From: Rhizosaccharibacter radicis
GTDB taxonomy: Bacteria > Pseudomonadota > Alphaproteobacteria > Acetobacterales > Acetobacteraceae
Length of the DNA: 64,000 bases
Direction: 5' to 3'
Assembly (NCBI GenBank): GCA_024508355.1
Contig: JAMZEJ010000003.1
Span: forward strand, 310,001 to 374,000
Part shown: piece after piece, positions 11,816-19,925 of the stretch
Position numbering within the stretch: the first letter of the stretch is position 1
Layout: each line of letters opens with the position of its first letter
Made by a program: the position numbers and the translations under genes
Notes under the pieces: generated by a model
The model's input: only the letters and a program-made list of their open reading frames with translations
What the model was told of the DNA's origin: nothing
Database searches by the model: none

Positions 11816-12316
11816 TCAACGGCGCTGGCGCGATGCCCTGGCCGACAGGAGGCTGACCGCGAACAATAGCCCCAGCACCGCCACCAGCACGGCGGCCGGG
11901 ATCGAGGCCTCCGGCACCAGCCAGTAGTGGCCGGCGCCCAGCAGCAGCATCGCCGCGCCGAACACCAGCAGAAACACGTAGAAGCTGTTAGCCGCGGCGC
12001 GCGACCGGCCGAGATCGGCGAACTGGCCGAGCAGGGATTGCGACAAGGACCGCCGGAGCGGCAGCAGCAGCAGCGCCCAGAGAGCGATCAGCGCCAGCAC
12101 CACCACCAGGGCCACCGGCGACAAGCCTTCCGGCACCCGGTCGGCGGCGGACGCGGTGGCGGGCGCGGCGATGCTCGTGCCCGGGGACGTTTCGGTCGCG
12201 GCCGGGGCCGTGGCTTGCGGCGTCGCGCCCGTGCCGGACGGCGGCGGGATGTTGATGTCCGGGCCGCTGGCGGGGGGCGCGGCGCGTGACGCGGTCGTGG
12301 GGGCCGAGGCGGGCAT
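11816..12316 (-). CDS. Three-helix membrane protein of the tubulin-like module
   Basis: A 166-residue protein with a Pro/Ala/Thr-rich N-terminal segment (1-62) and three clear hydrophobic helices at about 66-86, 111-129 and 138-158, ending in a basic RASRQRR tail. No family is recognised. The start at 12316 was chosen over a longer frame because a CGGAG ribosome site sits six bases upstream and the extra 50 residues look non-coding. The basic tail and the position between the vWA-like gene and the cytoplasmic zinc-ribbon and tubulin-like genes suggest a membrane adaptor that could tether the tubulin-like protein to the inner membrane; that role is inference. Confidence 0.7.
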   Translation of the reverse strand: MPASAPTTASRAAPPASGPDINIPPPSGTGATPQATAPAATETSPGTSIAAPATASAADRVPEGLSPVALVVVLALIALWALLLLPLRRSLSQSLLGQFADLGRSRAAANSFYVFLLVFGAAMLLLGAGHYWLVPEASIPAAVLVAVLGLLFAVSLLSARASRQRR

Positions 12317-12895
12317 CCGGGCTCCGGAACAACGGGAAGAAGGGCCGCCCGAGGATGACGGTCCGTGGCCTTCCCGGCAAACGGCCGGAAACGGCGGCCG
12401 TCGGGCAGGAACGAGTTGGGACGAGCTGCCGCCCGTGTCATCGTCGGCCATGCCGATGGACAGCACCGCGGCGGACGCTGGCGGTCGGGGACTGCCAGCA
12501 AAGGGTCGTCGAAGGTGCGGCGCAGAACGTTCCGGTGATCGCCGCCTCGGAAGACAGGCTCCGGCCGGGAGTGCTGCGAAACGACCGCTGCGCCGCGTGG
12601 CAAACGTTCTTCCCGCCCGTGCGGTGACCTCGACAGGGTGGACTCGATTCGCAGACCGGCCTCGGGGTGCGGATGCGGGGAGGTGCGCGCCACCACCCGG
12701 ATCGCATTTCTACCGTCCAGCAGACCACGGAGCGTAAGCCCGGATCATCCTGGCGGCCGTTCAGTTCCGCACTCGGCATGTCTCCCGCCGGCGTCGCACG
12801 GGGCGGGCGTTCGCGGCCGGCCCGCGCGACCGCGCCATCCGGGACCGACCTCGGGCTCCCGCTCACGCCCAGTCCCCGCATCGGTGGCGGCAGGA
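12317..12895. other. Unexplained 579-bp gap inside the tubulin-like gene cluster
   Basis: All frames here are Arg/Pro-rich with no ribosome sites or family resemblance on either strand. A gap this long is unusual between co-directional genes of one module. It may hold a second promoter for the three downstream genes or remains of a lost gene. I found no clear hairpin with a T tract. Confidence 0.4.
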
Positions 12896-14404
12896 TCAGT
12901 CGAGCGGCGTGACCCGGGGCGCGCCGATCAGGCGACCGACCACCCGCGCGCGTTGCCCGCGGGGGGTGCGCACCAGCTGGGTCCTGAAAGGACGCGCGAG
13001 CACCGAGATCACCTCGTCACCGATCCGCACCTGGTGCAGCCGCGACCGGCCCGCGAGCAGGATCAGCGCGGCGATCGTCAGCGCCAGCAGCACGCCCACG
13101 GCGATCAGCCCCAGCAGAGGCCAGGGCGAGAAGCGCACCACGATCAGCACGGGCACGAGGGTGGTCGCACCCGATACCGCGCGGTGCTGGAGAAACACGG
13201 CGGGAAGGCTGGCCGGAAGCTGCGCGTCCGCGCCGGACAGATGCATGACGCCGCGGCCCACGGCACCGGCATCCGAACCGAACAGGGCGCGCATCTTGTC
13301 GACGAAGGCGGGCTGCAGCACCAGCCGCTCGTCTGTGAGCGCGATCCGAAGGGTGCCGGAGATGCGCCTGCCGGACGCGGTCAGGCCCGCGAGGCCGGGC
13401 GGACGGCGGATCGGAGGCACCGTCAGCACGAGCCGGACGTCGGGCAGGGCCGCACCGGGGGCCACGTCCGCGATGCGGTCCGGACTCACCGAGACCTGCA
13501 CGGGAATGTCGCCCTGCCATTCCGCCTGGAGGCGGGCGGAGGCGATCACCTGCGGATAATACGCGCTGCTTAGACTTCCGGGCAGCCGGATCGGGGTGGC
13601 ACGGCCTGCGGGAACATCCTCCAGCACCAGCACGCCGTTCCGTTCGCGCACGGAAGTCGTGCCCTGACGGTCCGGACGAAGCACCAGCGACAGGGGGTCC
13701 CGGGTCAGCGGCTTGAGGCGGACGGGCGGGTCGTTGAACAAGCGGCGCATGGCGGGAGCGTCGGTGGCCTCCGACAAAGCGGCGGCGGCGGGCGCGCCGT
13801 AGGCGATGCCGTACAGCACGAGGCCGTTCTCGGCGAACGCCTTGCCCTGGCTGGGCATGCGCACGGGATACGCGACGATCCGGGTGATGAACGGCGAATC
13901 GGTCAGCAGCGCGGAGAAGCGGGAGGTGTTGGCGACCACGTTCTGGTCATTGGAACGGGAGTTCTTGTTGTTGGTCACCATCCAGATGATGCCGGGCTGC
14001 TGGTGCAGCAGCTGGCCGATGGCCCCGCTCAGGGCGCCGTTGTAGTCCGCGTCGGTGTAGGCGCCGTCGGCGCGGCGGGGCAGATCCAGCCGTGCGAGGG
14101 CGTCGTCCAGGGCCGCGGGACCGAGGGCGCCGTGGAACAGGGGAAAGGGCGACGGGCGGTCGCCGAGTTGGCCCTCCTGGTTGAAGGAGGCGATGGTGAC
14201 CGGCGCGTCCGGACGGTGCGCCGCCTCGATGAATGCCCGCAGCAGCGGCCGGAACGGCGCCGACGGATCGGTGAAGAAGGGTTCCATCCAGCCGCTGTTC
14301 TGGATCAGGAACACTTCCGGCACCGGCGGGTCCGCCCAAGCCGGGCGGTGCAGCGCGATCAGCAGCAGCAATGGAACGAGCAGGACGCGGGCGAGGGCGA
14401 GCAC
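12896..14404 (-). CDS. Membrane-anchored periplasmic von Willebrand A-like protein
   Basis: A 502-residue protein. The start is a GTG at 14404 with a GGAG site six bases upstream; it begins a signal peptide of about 24 residues ending AWA-D. The vWA-like region follows, with the strand VFLIQ and then N36-S37-G38-W39-M40 where a canonical MIDAS would have DxSxS, so the metal site is degenerate. A second strand-like segment IIWMVTNNKNS lies further on, as expected for the fold. A C-terminal helix at about 427-452 spans the membrane, leaving a basic cytoplasmic tail of about 50 residues with short beta segments. vWA proteins of this type are reported next to tubulin-like genes. It is likely to connect the periplasm with the cytoplasmic partners encoded downstream. 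Confidence 0.78.
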   Translation of the reverse strand: MLALARVLLVPLLLLIALHRPAWADPPVPEVFLIQNSGWMEPFFTDPSAPFRPLLRAFIEAAHRPDAPVTIASFNQEGQLGDRPSPFPLFHGALGPAALDDALARLDLPRRADGAYTDADYNGALSGAIGQLLHQQPGIIWMVTNNKNSRSNDQNVVANTSRFSALLTDSPFITRIVAYPVRMPSQGKAFAENGLVLYGIAYGAPAAAALSEATDAPAMRRLFNDPPVRLKPLTRDPLSLVLRPDRQGTTSVRERNGVLVLEDVPAGRATPIRLPGSLSSAYYPQVIASARLQAEWQGDIPVQVSVSPDRIADVAPGAALPDVRLVLTVPPIRRPPGLAGLTASGRRISGTLRIALTDERLVLQPAFVDKMRALFGSDAGAVGRGVMHLSGADAQLPASLPAVFLQHRAVSGATTLVPVLIVVRFSPWPLLGLIAVGVLLALTIAALILLAGRSRLHQVRIGDEVISVLARPFRTQLVRTPRGQRARVVGRLIGAPRVTPLD

Positions 14405-14508
14405 GCGGTTCTCCGTGAACGGGCGCCGTGGCGGCTGCCGTCGCGGATCATGCGGCGCGAGGGCGCCCGAGGAAACCGTGATCCTGCCCCGTGGCCGGGG
14501 ACGGAGGA

Positions 14509-15045
14509 TCAGCGGAAGACCAGCCGCCGGGACAGGGCGAAGTTCGCGAACATGCCGGCTGCCGATCCGGCGGCGAGAGCCACGACGGGATGATGGGCGC
14601 AGAAGCTCAGCGACCACACCAGCACCAGCACGGTGCCGCGGTTGAGCGCGAAGCCGGGGCCGTTGGCGGTGAGGAAGCGCAGCCACTGCCAGAACAGATG
14701 GTGCGAGCAGCCGGCGCCTCGAAACGTCCACAGACGGTTCAGCAACCAGTTCAGTGTTGCGGCCACGAAATAGGCGATGAGGGTCGCGGCGGTCAGGCCG
14801 ACGAAGGGGCGCAGACCATAGACGGTCGCGGTATCCCATCCGAATCCGAGCGCGCCGACGACGCCGAACTTGGCGAACTGAGTTCCGAGCGCCAGGAGCT
14901 TGCGATCGGCGGACCGACGGTCGGACAGGCCTCGCTGCTCGGGCGGGACGTCCGGCAGCACGCGGCCGGCGAGTTCCGCGGGCAGGGCGCCGGCCAGCGC
15001 ATGGCCGAGGGCGGGCATCAGATCGCTCGTGGCGATGTCGTCCAT
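14509..15045 (-). CDS. GtrA-like membrane protein
   Basis: About 178 residues with four predicted membrane helices in the C-terminal 130 residues, beginning with the FAKFGVVGALGFGWDTATVY segment that is typical of GtrA proteins and including NWLLNRLWTF and a final NFALSRRLVF. GtrA proteins are associated with flipping of polyprenyl-linked sugars or with cell-surface polysaccharide assembly. The N-terminal 50 residues (after the ATG at 15045) are not part of the family and the start is uncertain; an ATG at 15087 is also possible. It is on the same strand as the vWA-like gene, 104 bp upstream, and could share its transcript, but it is not a standard partner of tubulin-like systems. Confidence 0.75.
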   Translation of the reverse strand: MDDIATSDLMPALGHALAGALPAELAGRVLPDVPPEQRGLSDRRSADRKLLALGTQFAKFGVVGALGFGWDTATVYGLRPFVGLTAATLIAYFVAATLNWLLNRLWTFRGAGCSHHLFWQWLRFLTANGPGFALNRGTVLVLVWSLSFCAHHPVVALAAGSAAGMFANFALSRRLVFR

Positions 15046-15190
15046 CACGGGCTGGGTCACGCCCCAGCGGTTAGACCGTCGCGGCATCCTGCCGCAAGCA
15101 TCGGCTGCGCATGACGGGCAGAAGGGAGCGGAGCGTGTCGTTCCTGCCATTCCGCCTTTCTGCCAACCGGCTTCGGGAGGGCGGACATGA

Positions 15191-15216
15191 AAAAGGGCGC
15201 CCGAAGGCGCCCTTTT
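15191..15216 (-). terminator. Intrinsic terminator of the OmpA-type gene
   Basis: A perfect 11-bp stem (15191-15201 with 15206-15216) closes a four-base loop that reads TTCG on the minus strand, followed on the minus strand by a run of T. It sits about 70 bp beyond the OmpA stop codon and would separate that transcript from the GtrA and tubulin-module genes. It is nearly symmetrical and could act in both directions. Confidence 0.9.
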
Positions 15217-15283
15217 CCTGAACCGTGGTCCCTTGCCCCCGGCGATCTCATGCCGGGAGCATGGAAAGATCGGTTCCTGCGGA

Positions 15284-16426
15284 TCAGTGCAGGATGATCT
15301 CGACGCGGCGGTTCTGGGGCTCGCGGGTGTTGGGGCCCGTGGCGACGAGCGGGTGGGTTTCGCCGTAGCCATGGATGTCGATGGCGGAAGCGGGAACGCC
15401 GTCGCGGATCAGCTCGGCCTTCACGCTCTGGGCGCGACGGACGGAGAGGCCCTGGTTGTAGCGAGCGCCGCGTGCGCCGCCGTGGATGGAGGAGTTGTCG
15501 GTGTAGCCGTTGACCTCGATGCGGGTGGTCTGCACGTGGGTCGAGGCCTGCGCCGCCTGGGCGACGATCTCGCGGGCGCGGCCGGTCAAGTCCGAACGAT
15601 CCCAGTCGAAGAACACCAGGTAGGTGCGCGCCTCGGCCGGCGGAGCAGCCGGAACGGCCGGCGGCGGCGGGGGCGGGGGCGGGGGGGCGGTGTTGAACGC
15701 GTACCGAACACCCAGCATGAAGCTGTGGTTGAACTGGTCGTTGAAGTCCGCATTGCCCTTGTGCTCGCCCGTGCGGGTGAACGCGGTGGACTGGTAGGAC
15801 TCCTGATCCAGCTGACCCATGAAGCGGTATTCGGCGGTCAGCGCCAGGCCGGGAACGGCGGCGATGTTGTAGGCCGCGCCCACGATGCCCTGGTAGGCGA
15901 ACGAGCCATTGGTGCCGCCCGTGCGGTCCACCGCACCGTTGTTGTACACGGTGGTGAACGGCGACAGGTGGTTCCACATGTAGCCGGCGCCGACACCGAC
16001 ATACGGGGTCACGGGGACGGCGAGGCCGAACTGCGCCAGATCGATGTCGTACAGGACGTTCACGAACGCGCCGTAGCTCTCGGAATGACCGTCGGTCGTG
16101 CCGGGATTATACGTGTAACGGCGGTGGTTCACGTTGTTGTAGTAGTAGGCGCCCTGCAGTTCGGCGCGCAGACCGTTGCCGAAGCCCCAGCCAGCGGCGC
16201 CCACGCCGTTGAAGCCGTCGCCGAAGCGGAAGGCGGAGCTGGTGCTGCCGGTGTAGTTGCTGCGGCCGTCGGCCTGGGTCGTCGGGCTGTAGTGGGCCTT
16301 CTGGTTCTGGCGGAGGTTGTAGCCAGCGCCGAGGCTCACATAGGGGCCGGTGATGGGCTGGGCCACCGCCACGGCCGACGTCGCCGTCAGCAGGCTGGTG
16401 GCAAGTAGTGCCGTGCGCAGACGCAT
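15284..16426 (-). CDS. OmpA-family outer membrane protein
   Basis: A 380-residue outer membrane protein. A signal peptide (about 1-28, ending AVA-Q) is followed by an N-terminal beta-barrel with alternating aromatic strands (about 30-250), a proline hinge of nine consecutive prolines near residue 255, and a C-terminal OmpA peptidoglycan-binding domain (about 275-380) with VNGYTDNSS and LSVRRAQSV, containing the conserved Asp and Arg that bind diaminopimelate. The start ATG at 16426 has an AAGGACGAG ribosome site. It has its own terminator, so its expression is probably independent of the tubulin-like module, though OmpA-family proteins are reported as partners of such modules. A general structural porin is the simpler reading. 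Confidence 0.92.
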   Translation of the reverse strand: MRLRTALLATSLLTATSAVAVAQPITGPYVSLGAGYNLRQNQKAHYSPTTQADGRSNYTGSTSSAFRFGDGFNGVGAAGWGFGNGLRAELQGAYYYNNVNHRRYTYNPGTTDGHSESYGAFVNVLYDIDLAQFGLAVPVTPYVGVGAGYMWNHLSPFTTVYNNGAVDRTGGTNGSFAYQGIVGAAYNIAAVPGLALTAEYRFMGQLDQESYQSTAFTRTGEHKGNADFNDQFNHSFMLGVRYAFNTAPPPPPPPPPAVPAAPPAEARTYLVFFDWDRSDLTGRAREIVAQAAQASTHVQTTRIEVNGYTDNSSIHGGARGARYNQGLSVRRAQSVKAELIRDGVPASAIDIHGYGETHPLVATGPNTREPQNRRVEIILH

Positions 16427-16753
16427 TGTCTCGTCCTTTTCGATCATCTCGGTCGCCGTCCACCAACCATCGGCGGCATGGGCTCTGCGGGATGCGTAAG
16501 GCTGGTATAGTTCCTCAGGTTGCTGATGGAGAGTGCGCGAGCGACCCCCGCGAGCATTCCGGAGCAGGAGCGTGTCTCGGACGCCACAGTTCGCTACGGT
16601 CAGTTAACGATACCGGCGTTAGGCCCATGTTTCTAAATCATAAAAATACGACTCGTCGGCCGCCGAGATCGCCCCAGCACACGTTTCCGTGAGCCAACTG
16701 TTGCCGAAAAGTTGCGTTTCGGTAATCAGCCACTTCGGCGGGAACTCTTTCCC
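16427..16753. other. Upstream region of the OmpA-type gene
   Basis: This gap lies between the OmpA-type start and the end of aroKB, both on the minus strand, and is less GC-rich than its surroundings (notably 16625-16650). A TATACC hexamer on the minus strand at 16504-16509 is a possible -10 element, without a convincing -35. No gene was found. Confidence 0.4.
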
Positions 16754-18577
16754 TCACGTCGCCCCGGCAGCCTCGAGCACTTCGCGGACGAGCGCGGGCG
16801 GGACGTCGTTGCGGGTGAACGCCTGGCCGATCCCGCGCACCAGCACGAAGCTGAGCCGCCCGTCGCGCATCTTCTTGTCGCCCGCCATGTGGCCGATCAG
16901 CCTTTCCGCTTCGAGCGGCGGCGATTGCCCGGTCAGTCCGCGCAGACCGTCCGGCATCCCGGTGGCGGTCAGGTGCGCGCGCAGCCGCTCCAGCGCCGCC
17001 GGCGGGCAATCGCCGAGCCGGACGGACAGGTCCAGCGCCAGCACCAGACCGATCGACACCGCTTCGCCGTGCAGGAGGCGGCCGTCATAGTTCATCTCGG
17101 CTTCCAGGGCGTGCGCGAACGTATGCCCCAGGTTCAGCAGCACTCGGCCGCCGTCGGTCTTTTCTTCCCGCTCGTCGGCACCTACCACGGCGGCCTTGAA
17201 GCGGCAGGCGCGCTGCACCGCTTCGGCCAGCAGGGCCGGATCGCCCTGGAGCAGGGCTGATCCATGGCGCTCGCACCAGGCGAACAGTTCCGGCTCGCTG
17301 ATCAGCCCCGCCTTCACCACCTCGGCGTAGCCGGCCCGCAGCTCCCGGCCCGGCAGGGTGCCCAGCACGTCGGTATCTGCCAGCACCATGATCGGCTGGT
17401 GGAAGGCGCCGAGCAGGTTCTTGCCCTGCCGCGTGTTGATGCCCGTCTTGCCGCCGACGCTGGAATCGACCTGGGACAACAGGGTGGTCGGGATCTGCAC
17501 GAACGGCAGCCCCCGCAAGGTCGCGGACGCCACGAAACCGGCCAGATCGCCGATCACGCCCCCGCCAAACGCCACCACCGTGGTGCGGCGCTCGATGCCG
17601 GCGGCCAGCAGCGACTCGGCCAGGCGGCCGAATTCGCCGATGTTCTTGCTGCGCTCGCCGCCCGGCACGGTCACGGTGTGGAACCGGATGCCCGCTTGCT
17701 GCAGCCCGTGTTCCAGCGCGGCCAGATGCAGGGACGCCACCTGCTCGTCGGCGATCACCGCGACCCGCTTCTGCGGCAGCACCGGCGCCAGCAGCGCGCC
17801 CGCGCGCCGCAAAAGGCCGTGGCCCACCACCACGTCGTAGCGGTGATCGCGCAGCGACACCGGCACCCGCGCCGGAGGCCGCCATTCCTCCAGCGCGCCG
17901 GCCACCGCGCGGGTGGTCTGTTCCACCCCTTCCTCGCTGCAATCCACGATCACGTCTGCCTCCGCGTAAACCGGATGGCGGCGCTCCATCAGCGCCGAAA
18001 GGATGTCCCGGGGGTTGCCCTGGTTCAGCAGCGGGCGATGGGTGCGCCCGGCCACGCGCCGCAGCAGGGTGTTCAGCGGGCAGCGCAACCAAACGGACAC
18101 GGCATTCTGGCGGATCGCCCGCCGCGTTTCGTCGTCCATGAAGGCGCCGCCGCCGGTGGCGAGCACCACCGGCGGCCCGGCGAGCAGACGGCGGATCACC
18201 TGCCGCTCGCCGCGGCGGAACTCGGCCTCGCCGTAGCGCTCGAAGATGTCCGCGATGCCGATCCCGGCGGCCCGTTCGATCTCGGCGTCGGCGTCCACGA
18301 AGGGACGATCGAGCAGCGCCGCCAGCCGGCGACCCACCGTCGTCTTGCCGGCACCCATCAGCCCGACCAGCACCACCGGCCGGCCGCCCGCGATCGGGCG
18401 GGAACCGGAACCGCCGCCGATCGGCGGAGCACGACCGGCCAGGCCATCGGGCGCCGCCGTCGCCGCAGCCTTGCCTTCCGGATGCCCGGCCGCGCGCGGA
18501 GCCTCGGGCGCCGTCCGTGCCGCATCGGCCGGTGGCGCCGCCTCGGCCGGGGGCGTTTCGGCGGGAAAGCGGGACAT
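16754..18577 (-). CDS. aroKB: Bifunctional shikimate kinase / 3-dehydroquinate synthase
   Basis: A 607-residue fusion catalysing two steps of the shikimate pathway to chorismate. Residues 1-65 are an Ala/Pro/Gly-rich leader. Residues about 66-232 are shikimate kinase, with Walker A GLMGAGKTT (72-80), D95/D97 and the TGGGA shikimate-binding loop (141-145). Residues about 240-607 are 3-dehydroquinate synthase with the NAD-binding GGGVIGDLAGFVA stretch and the zinc ligands in AEVVKAG, NLGHTFAHALE and LHGEAVSIG. In most bacteria these are adjacent separate genes; here one continuous frame joins both, with no stop between. The reactions are steps 2 and 5, so the fusion does not channel a direct intermediate. 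The gene diverges from a small membrane peptide gene and xerD. The start lacks a good ribosome site and may lie downstream. Confidence 0.95.
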   Translation of the reverse strand: MSRFPAETPPAEAAPPADAARTAPEAPRAAGHPEGKAAATAAPDGLAGRAPPIGGGSGSRPIAGGRPVVLVGLMGAGKTTVGRRLAALLDRPFVDADAEIERAAGIGIADIFERYGEAEFRRGERQVIRRLLAGPPVVLATGGGAFMDDETRRAIRQNAVSVWLRCPLNTLLRRVAGRTHRPLLNQGNPRDILSALMERRHPVYAEADVIVDCSEEGVEQTTRAVAGALEEWRPPARVPVSLRDHRYDVVVGHGLLRRAGALLAPVLPQKRVAVIADEQVASLHLAALEHGLQQAGIRFHTVTVPGGERSKNIGEFGRLAESLLAAGIERRTTVVAFGGGVIGDLAGFVASATLRGLPFVQIPTTLLSQVDSSVGGKTGINTRQGKNLLGAFHQPIMVLADTDVLGTLPGRELRAGYAEVVKAGLISEPELFAWCERHGSALLQGDPALLAEAVQRACRFKAAVVGADEREEKTDGGRVLLNLGHTFAHALEAEMNYDGRLLHGEAVSIGLVLALDLSVRLGDCPPAALERLRAHLTATGMPDGLRGLTGQSPPLEAERLIGHMAGDKKMRDGRLSFVLVRGIGQAFTRNDVPPALVREVLEAAGAT

Positions 18578-18696
18578 GCGGGGAGGCTAGCACACGCATC
18601 GCGGGGTGTGGTCAGGGTGGCGGGCGATGATAAGAAGCGCCGCCCGTGCCCGCTCCACCGGACCGGCCGACCTGTCTGCCTGGGAGTTTCCCCGCC

Positions 18697-18840
18697 ATGC
18701 GCCGCGCCTTCCTGATCGTTCTGGCCGTCGCGGTCGTGCTGCTGGGCTGCGGGTTCCTCGGGCTCGGGCTGTTTCCCCCGCATCCGCAGGCGCACGAGGT
18801 GCAGCAGGTGCTGCCCAACGACCGCTTCGGCACGCACTGA
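18697..18840 (+). CDS. Small single-helix membrane protein
   Basis: A 47-residue peptide: a basic start (MRRAF), one hydrophobic helix of about 20 residues containing a cysteine (LLGCGF), and a short polar tail ending NDRFGTH. The ATG at 18697 has a GGGAG site about 11 bases upstream. The LLGC sequence is lipobox-like, so it could alternatively be a very small lipoprotein. It sits between aroKB and xerD, ending 10 bp before the xerD start, and is probably co-transcribed with it. Function unknown. Confidence 0.65.
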   Translation: MRRAFLIVLAVAVVLLGCGFLGLGLFPPHPQAHEVQQVLPNDRFGTH

Positions 18841-18850
18841 CCCGGCCGGC

Positions 18851-19828
18851 GTGCCAGGCCCGACGGCACCGCCGACGTCGGACGAGGCGCTGTTCGAGCG
18901 CTTCCTGGAGATGCTGGCCGCCGAGCGCGGGGCGGCGCCGAACACCCTGAAGGCCTACGCGGCCGATCTCGCCGATTTCGCCGCCTTCGCCCGGACCCGG
19001 CGCGTCCGGGCGGCCGAGGCCGTCACCGAGGTGCTGTCGGGGTATCTGTCGTCCTTGTCGGCCCAGGGGTTGTCGGCGCGCACGGCGGCCCGGCGGCTGT
19101 CCTGCCTGCGGCAGTTCCACCGCTTCCTGGCGCGTGACGGGTTGCGGCCGGACGACCCGACCTTGCCGATCGATTCGCCCCGGAGCCGGCCCGCCCTGCC
19201 GCGCTTCCTGAGCGAGGACGAGGTGTCGGCGCTGCTGGATGCCGCGTCGCCCGGTGGCGGCATGAGTGCCCGGCGGCAGCCCGTGGCGCTCGCCGCCCTC
19301 GAGATCCTGTATGCCACCGGCATGCGCGTATCCGAGATGTTGTCCCTGCCGCGGCGGGCGCTCGGCGGCGACGGCATGACGCTGCTGGTGCGCGGCAAGG
19401 GCGGCCGGGAGCGGCTGGTGCCGTTGTCGGACGAGGCGCGGGAGGCATCCCTGGCGATGCTGAAGGCGCGGGACGCCGCGCGGCCGCCGGCGGCCGCCGG
19501 CCGGCGGGACGATGCCTGGCTGTTCGCGGGCCGCGATGCCGGCCGGGCCCTGACCCGTCAGGGCTTCGATCTGATTCTGGCGGAAGCGGGCCGGGCCGCG
19601 GGACTCGATCCGGCGCGCCTGTCGCCGCACGTGATGCGGCATTCCTTCGCGACCCACATGTTGTCGCGCGGCGCGGACCTGCGCTCGCTGCAGATGCTGC
19701 TCGGCCACGCCGATATCGGCACCACCCAAATCTACACCCACGTGCTGGCGGAGCGCCTGCAACGGCTGGTGGCGGCCCACCACCCTCTGGCGGCCGCCCG
19801 GCCGTCGTCGGCGGAAGGGAAGGGGTAG
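18851..19828 (+). CDS. xerD: Site-specific tyrosine recombinase XerD
   Basis: A 325-residue recombinase of the XerC/XerD family that resolves chromosome dimers at dif during division. The N-terminal SAM-like core-binding domain spans about 10-100. The catalytic domain shows all expected residues: R in TGMRVSE, K in GKGGRER, HxxR in HVMRHSFATH, the second H in LLGHADIGTTQ, and the nucleophile Y in IYTHV. The start is a GTG at 18851. XerD is preferred over XerC from the neighbouring accA, an arrangement common in Rhodospirillales. No integrase-type neighbours are present, so it is a housekeeping recombinase. Confidence 0.93.
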   Translation: MPGPTAPPTSDEALFERFLEMLAAERGAAPNTLKAYAADLADFAAFARTRRVRAAEAVTEVLSGYLSSLSAQGLSARTAARRLSCLRQFHRFLARDGLRPDDPTLPIDSPRSRPALPRFLSEDEVSALLDAASPGGGMSARRQPVALAALEILYATGMRVSEMLSLPRRALGGDGMTLLVRGKGGRERLVPLSDEAREASLAMLKARDAARPPAAAGRRDDAWLFAGRDAGRALTRQGFDLILAEAGRAAGLDPARLSPHVMRHSFATHMLSRGADLRSLQMLLGHADIGTTQIYTHVLAERLQRLVAAHHPLAAARPSSAEGKG

Positions 19829-19925
19829 GAGGCGCGACCCCTCCGGCGGAATGCCCGGGGCGCCCCGTGCGCCGACGCCGGGCGGGGCTTCTCGCGCCGC
19901 GCTTTCGTGGTAAAGCCCGCCGGTC

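Noticed and set aside
15191..16426. The OmpA-type gene as an integral part of the tubulin-like operon
   Set aside because: It is separated from the module by a strong intrinsic terminator and the GtrA gene; functional partnership is possible but not shared transcription.
18851..19828. The tyrosine recombinase as the integrase of a mobile element
   Set aside because: Length, motifs and the accA neighbour fit chromosomal XerD; no attachment sites or phage genes are nearby.
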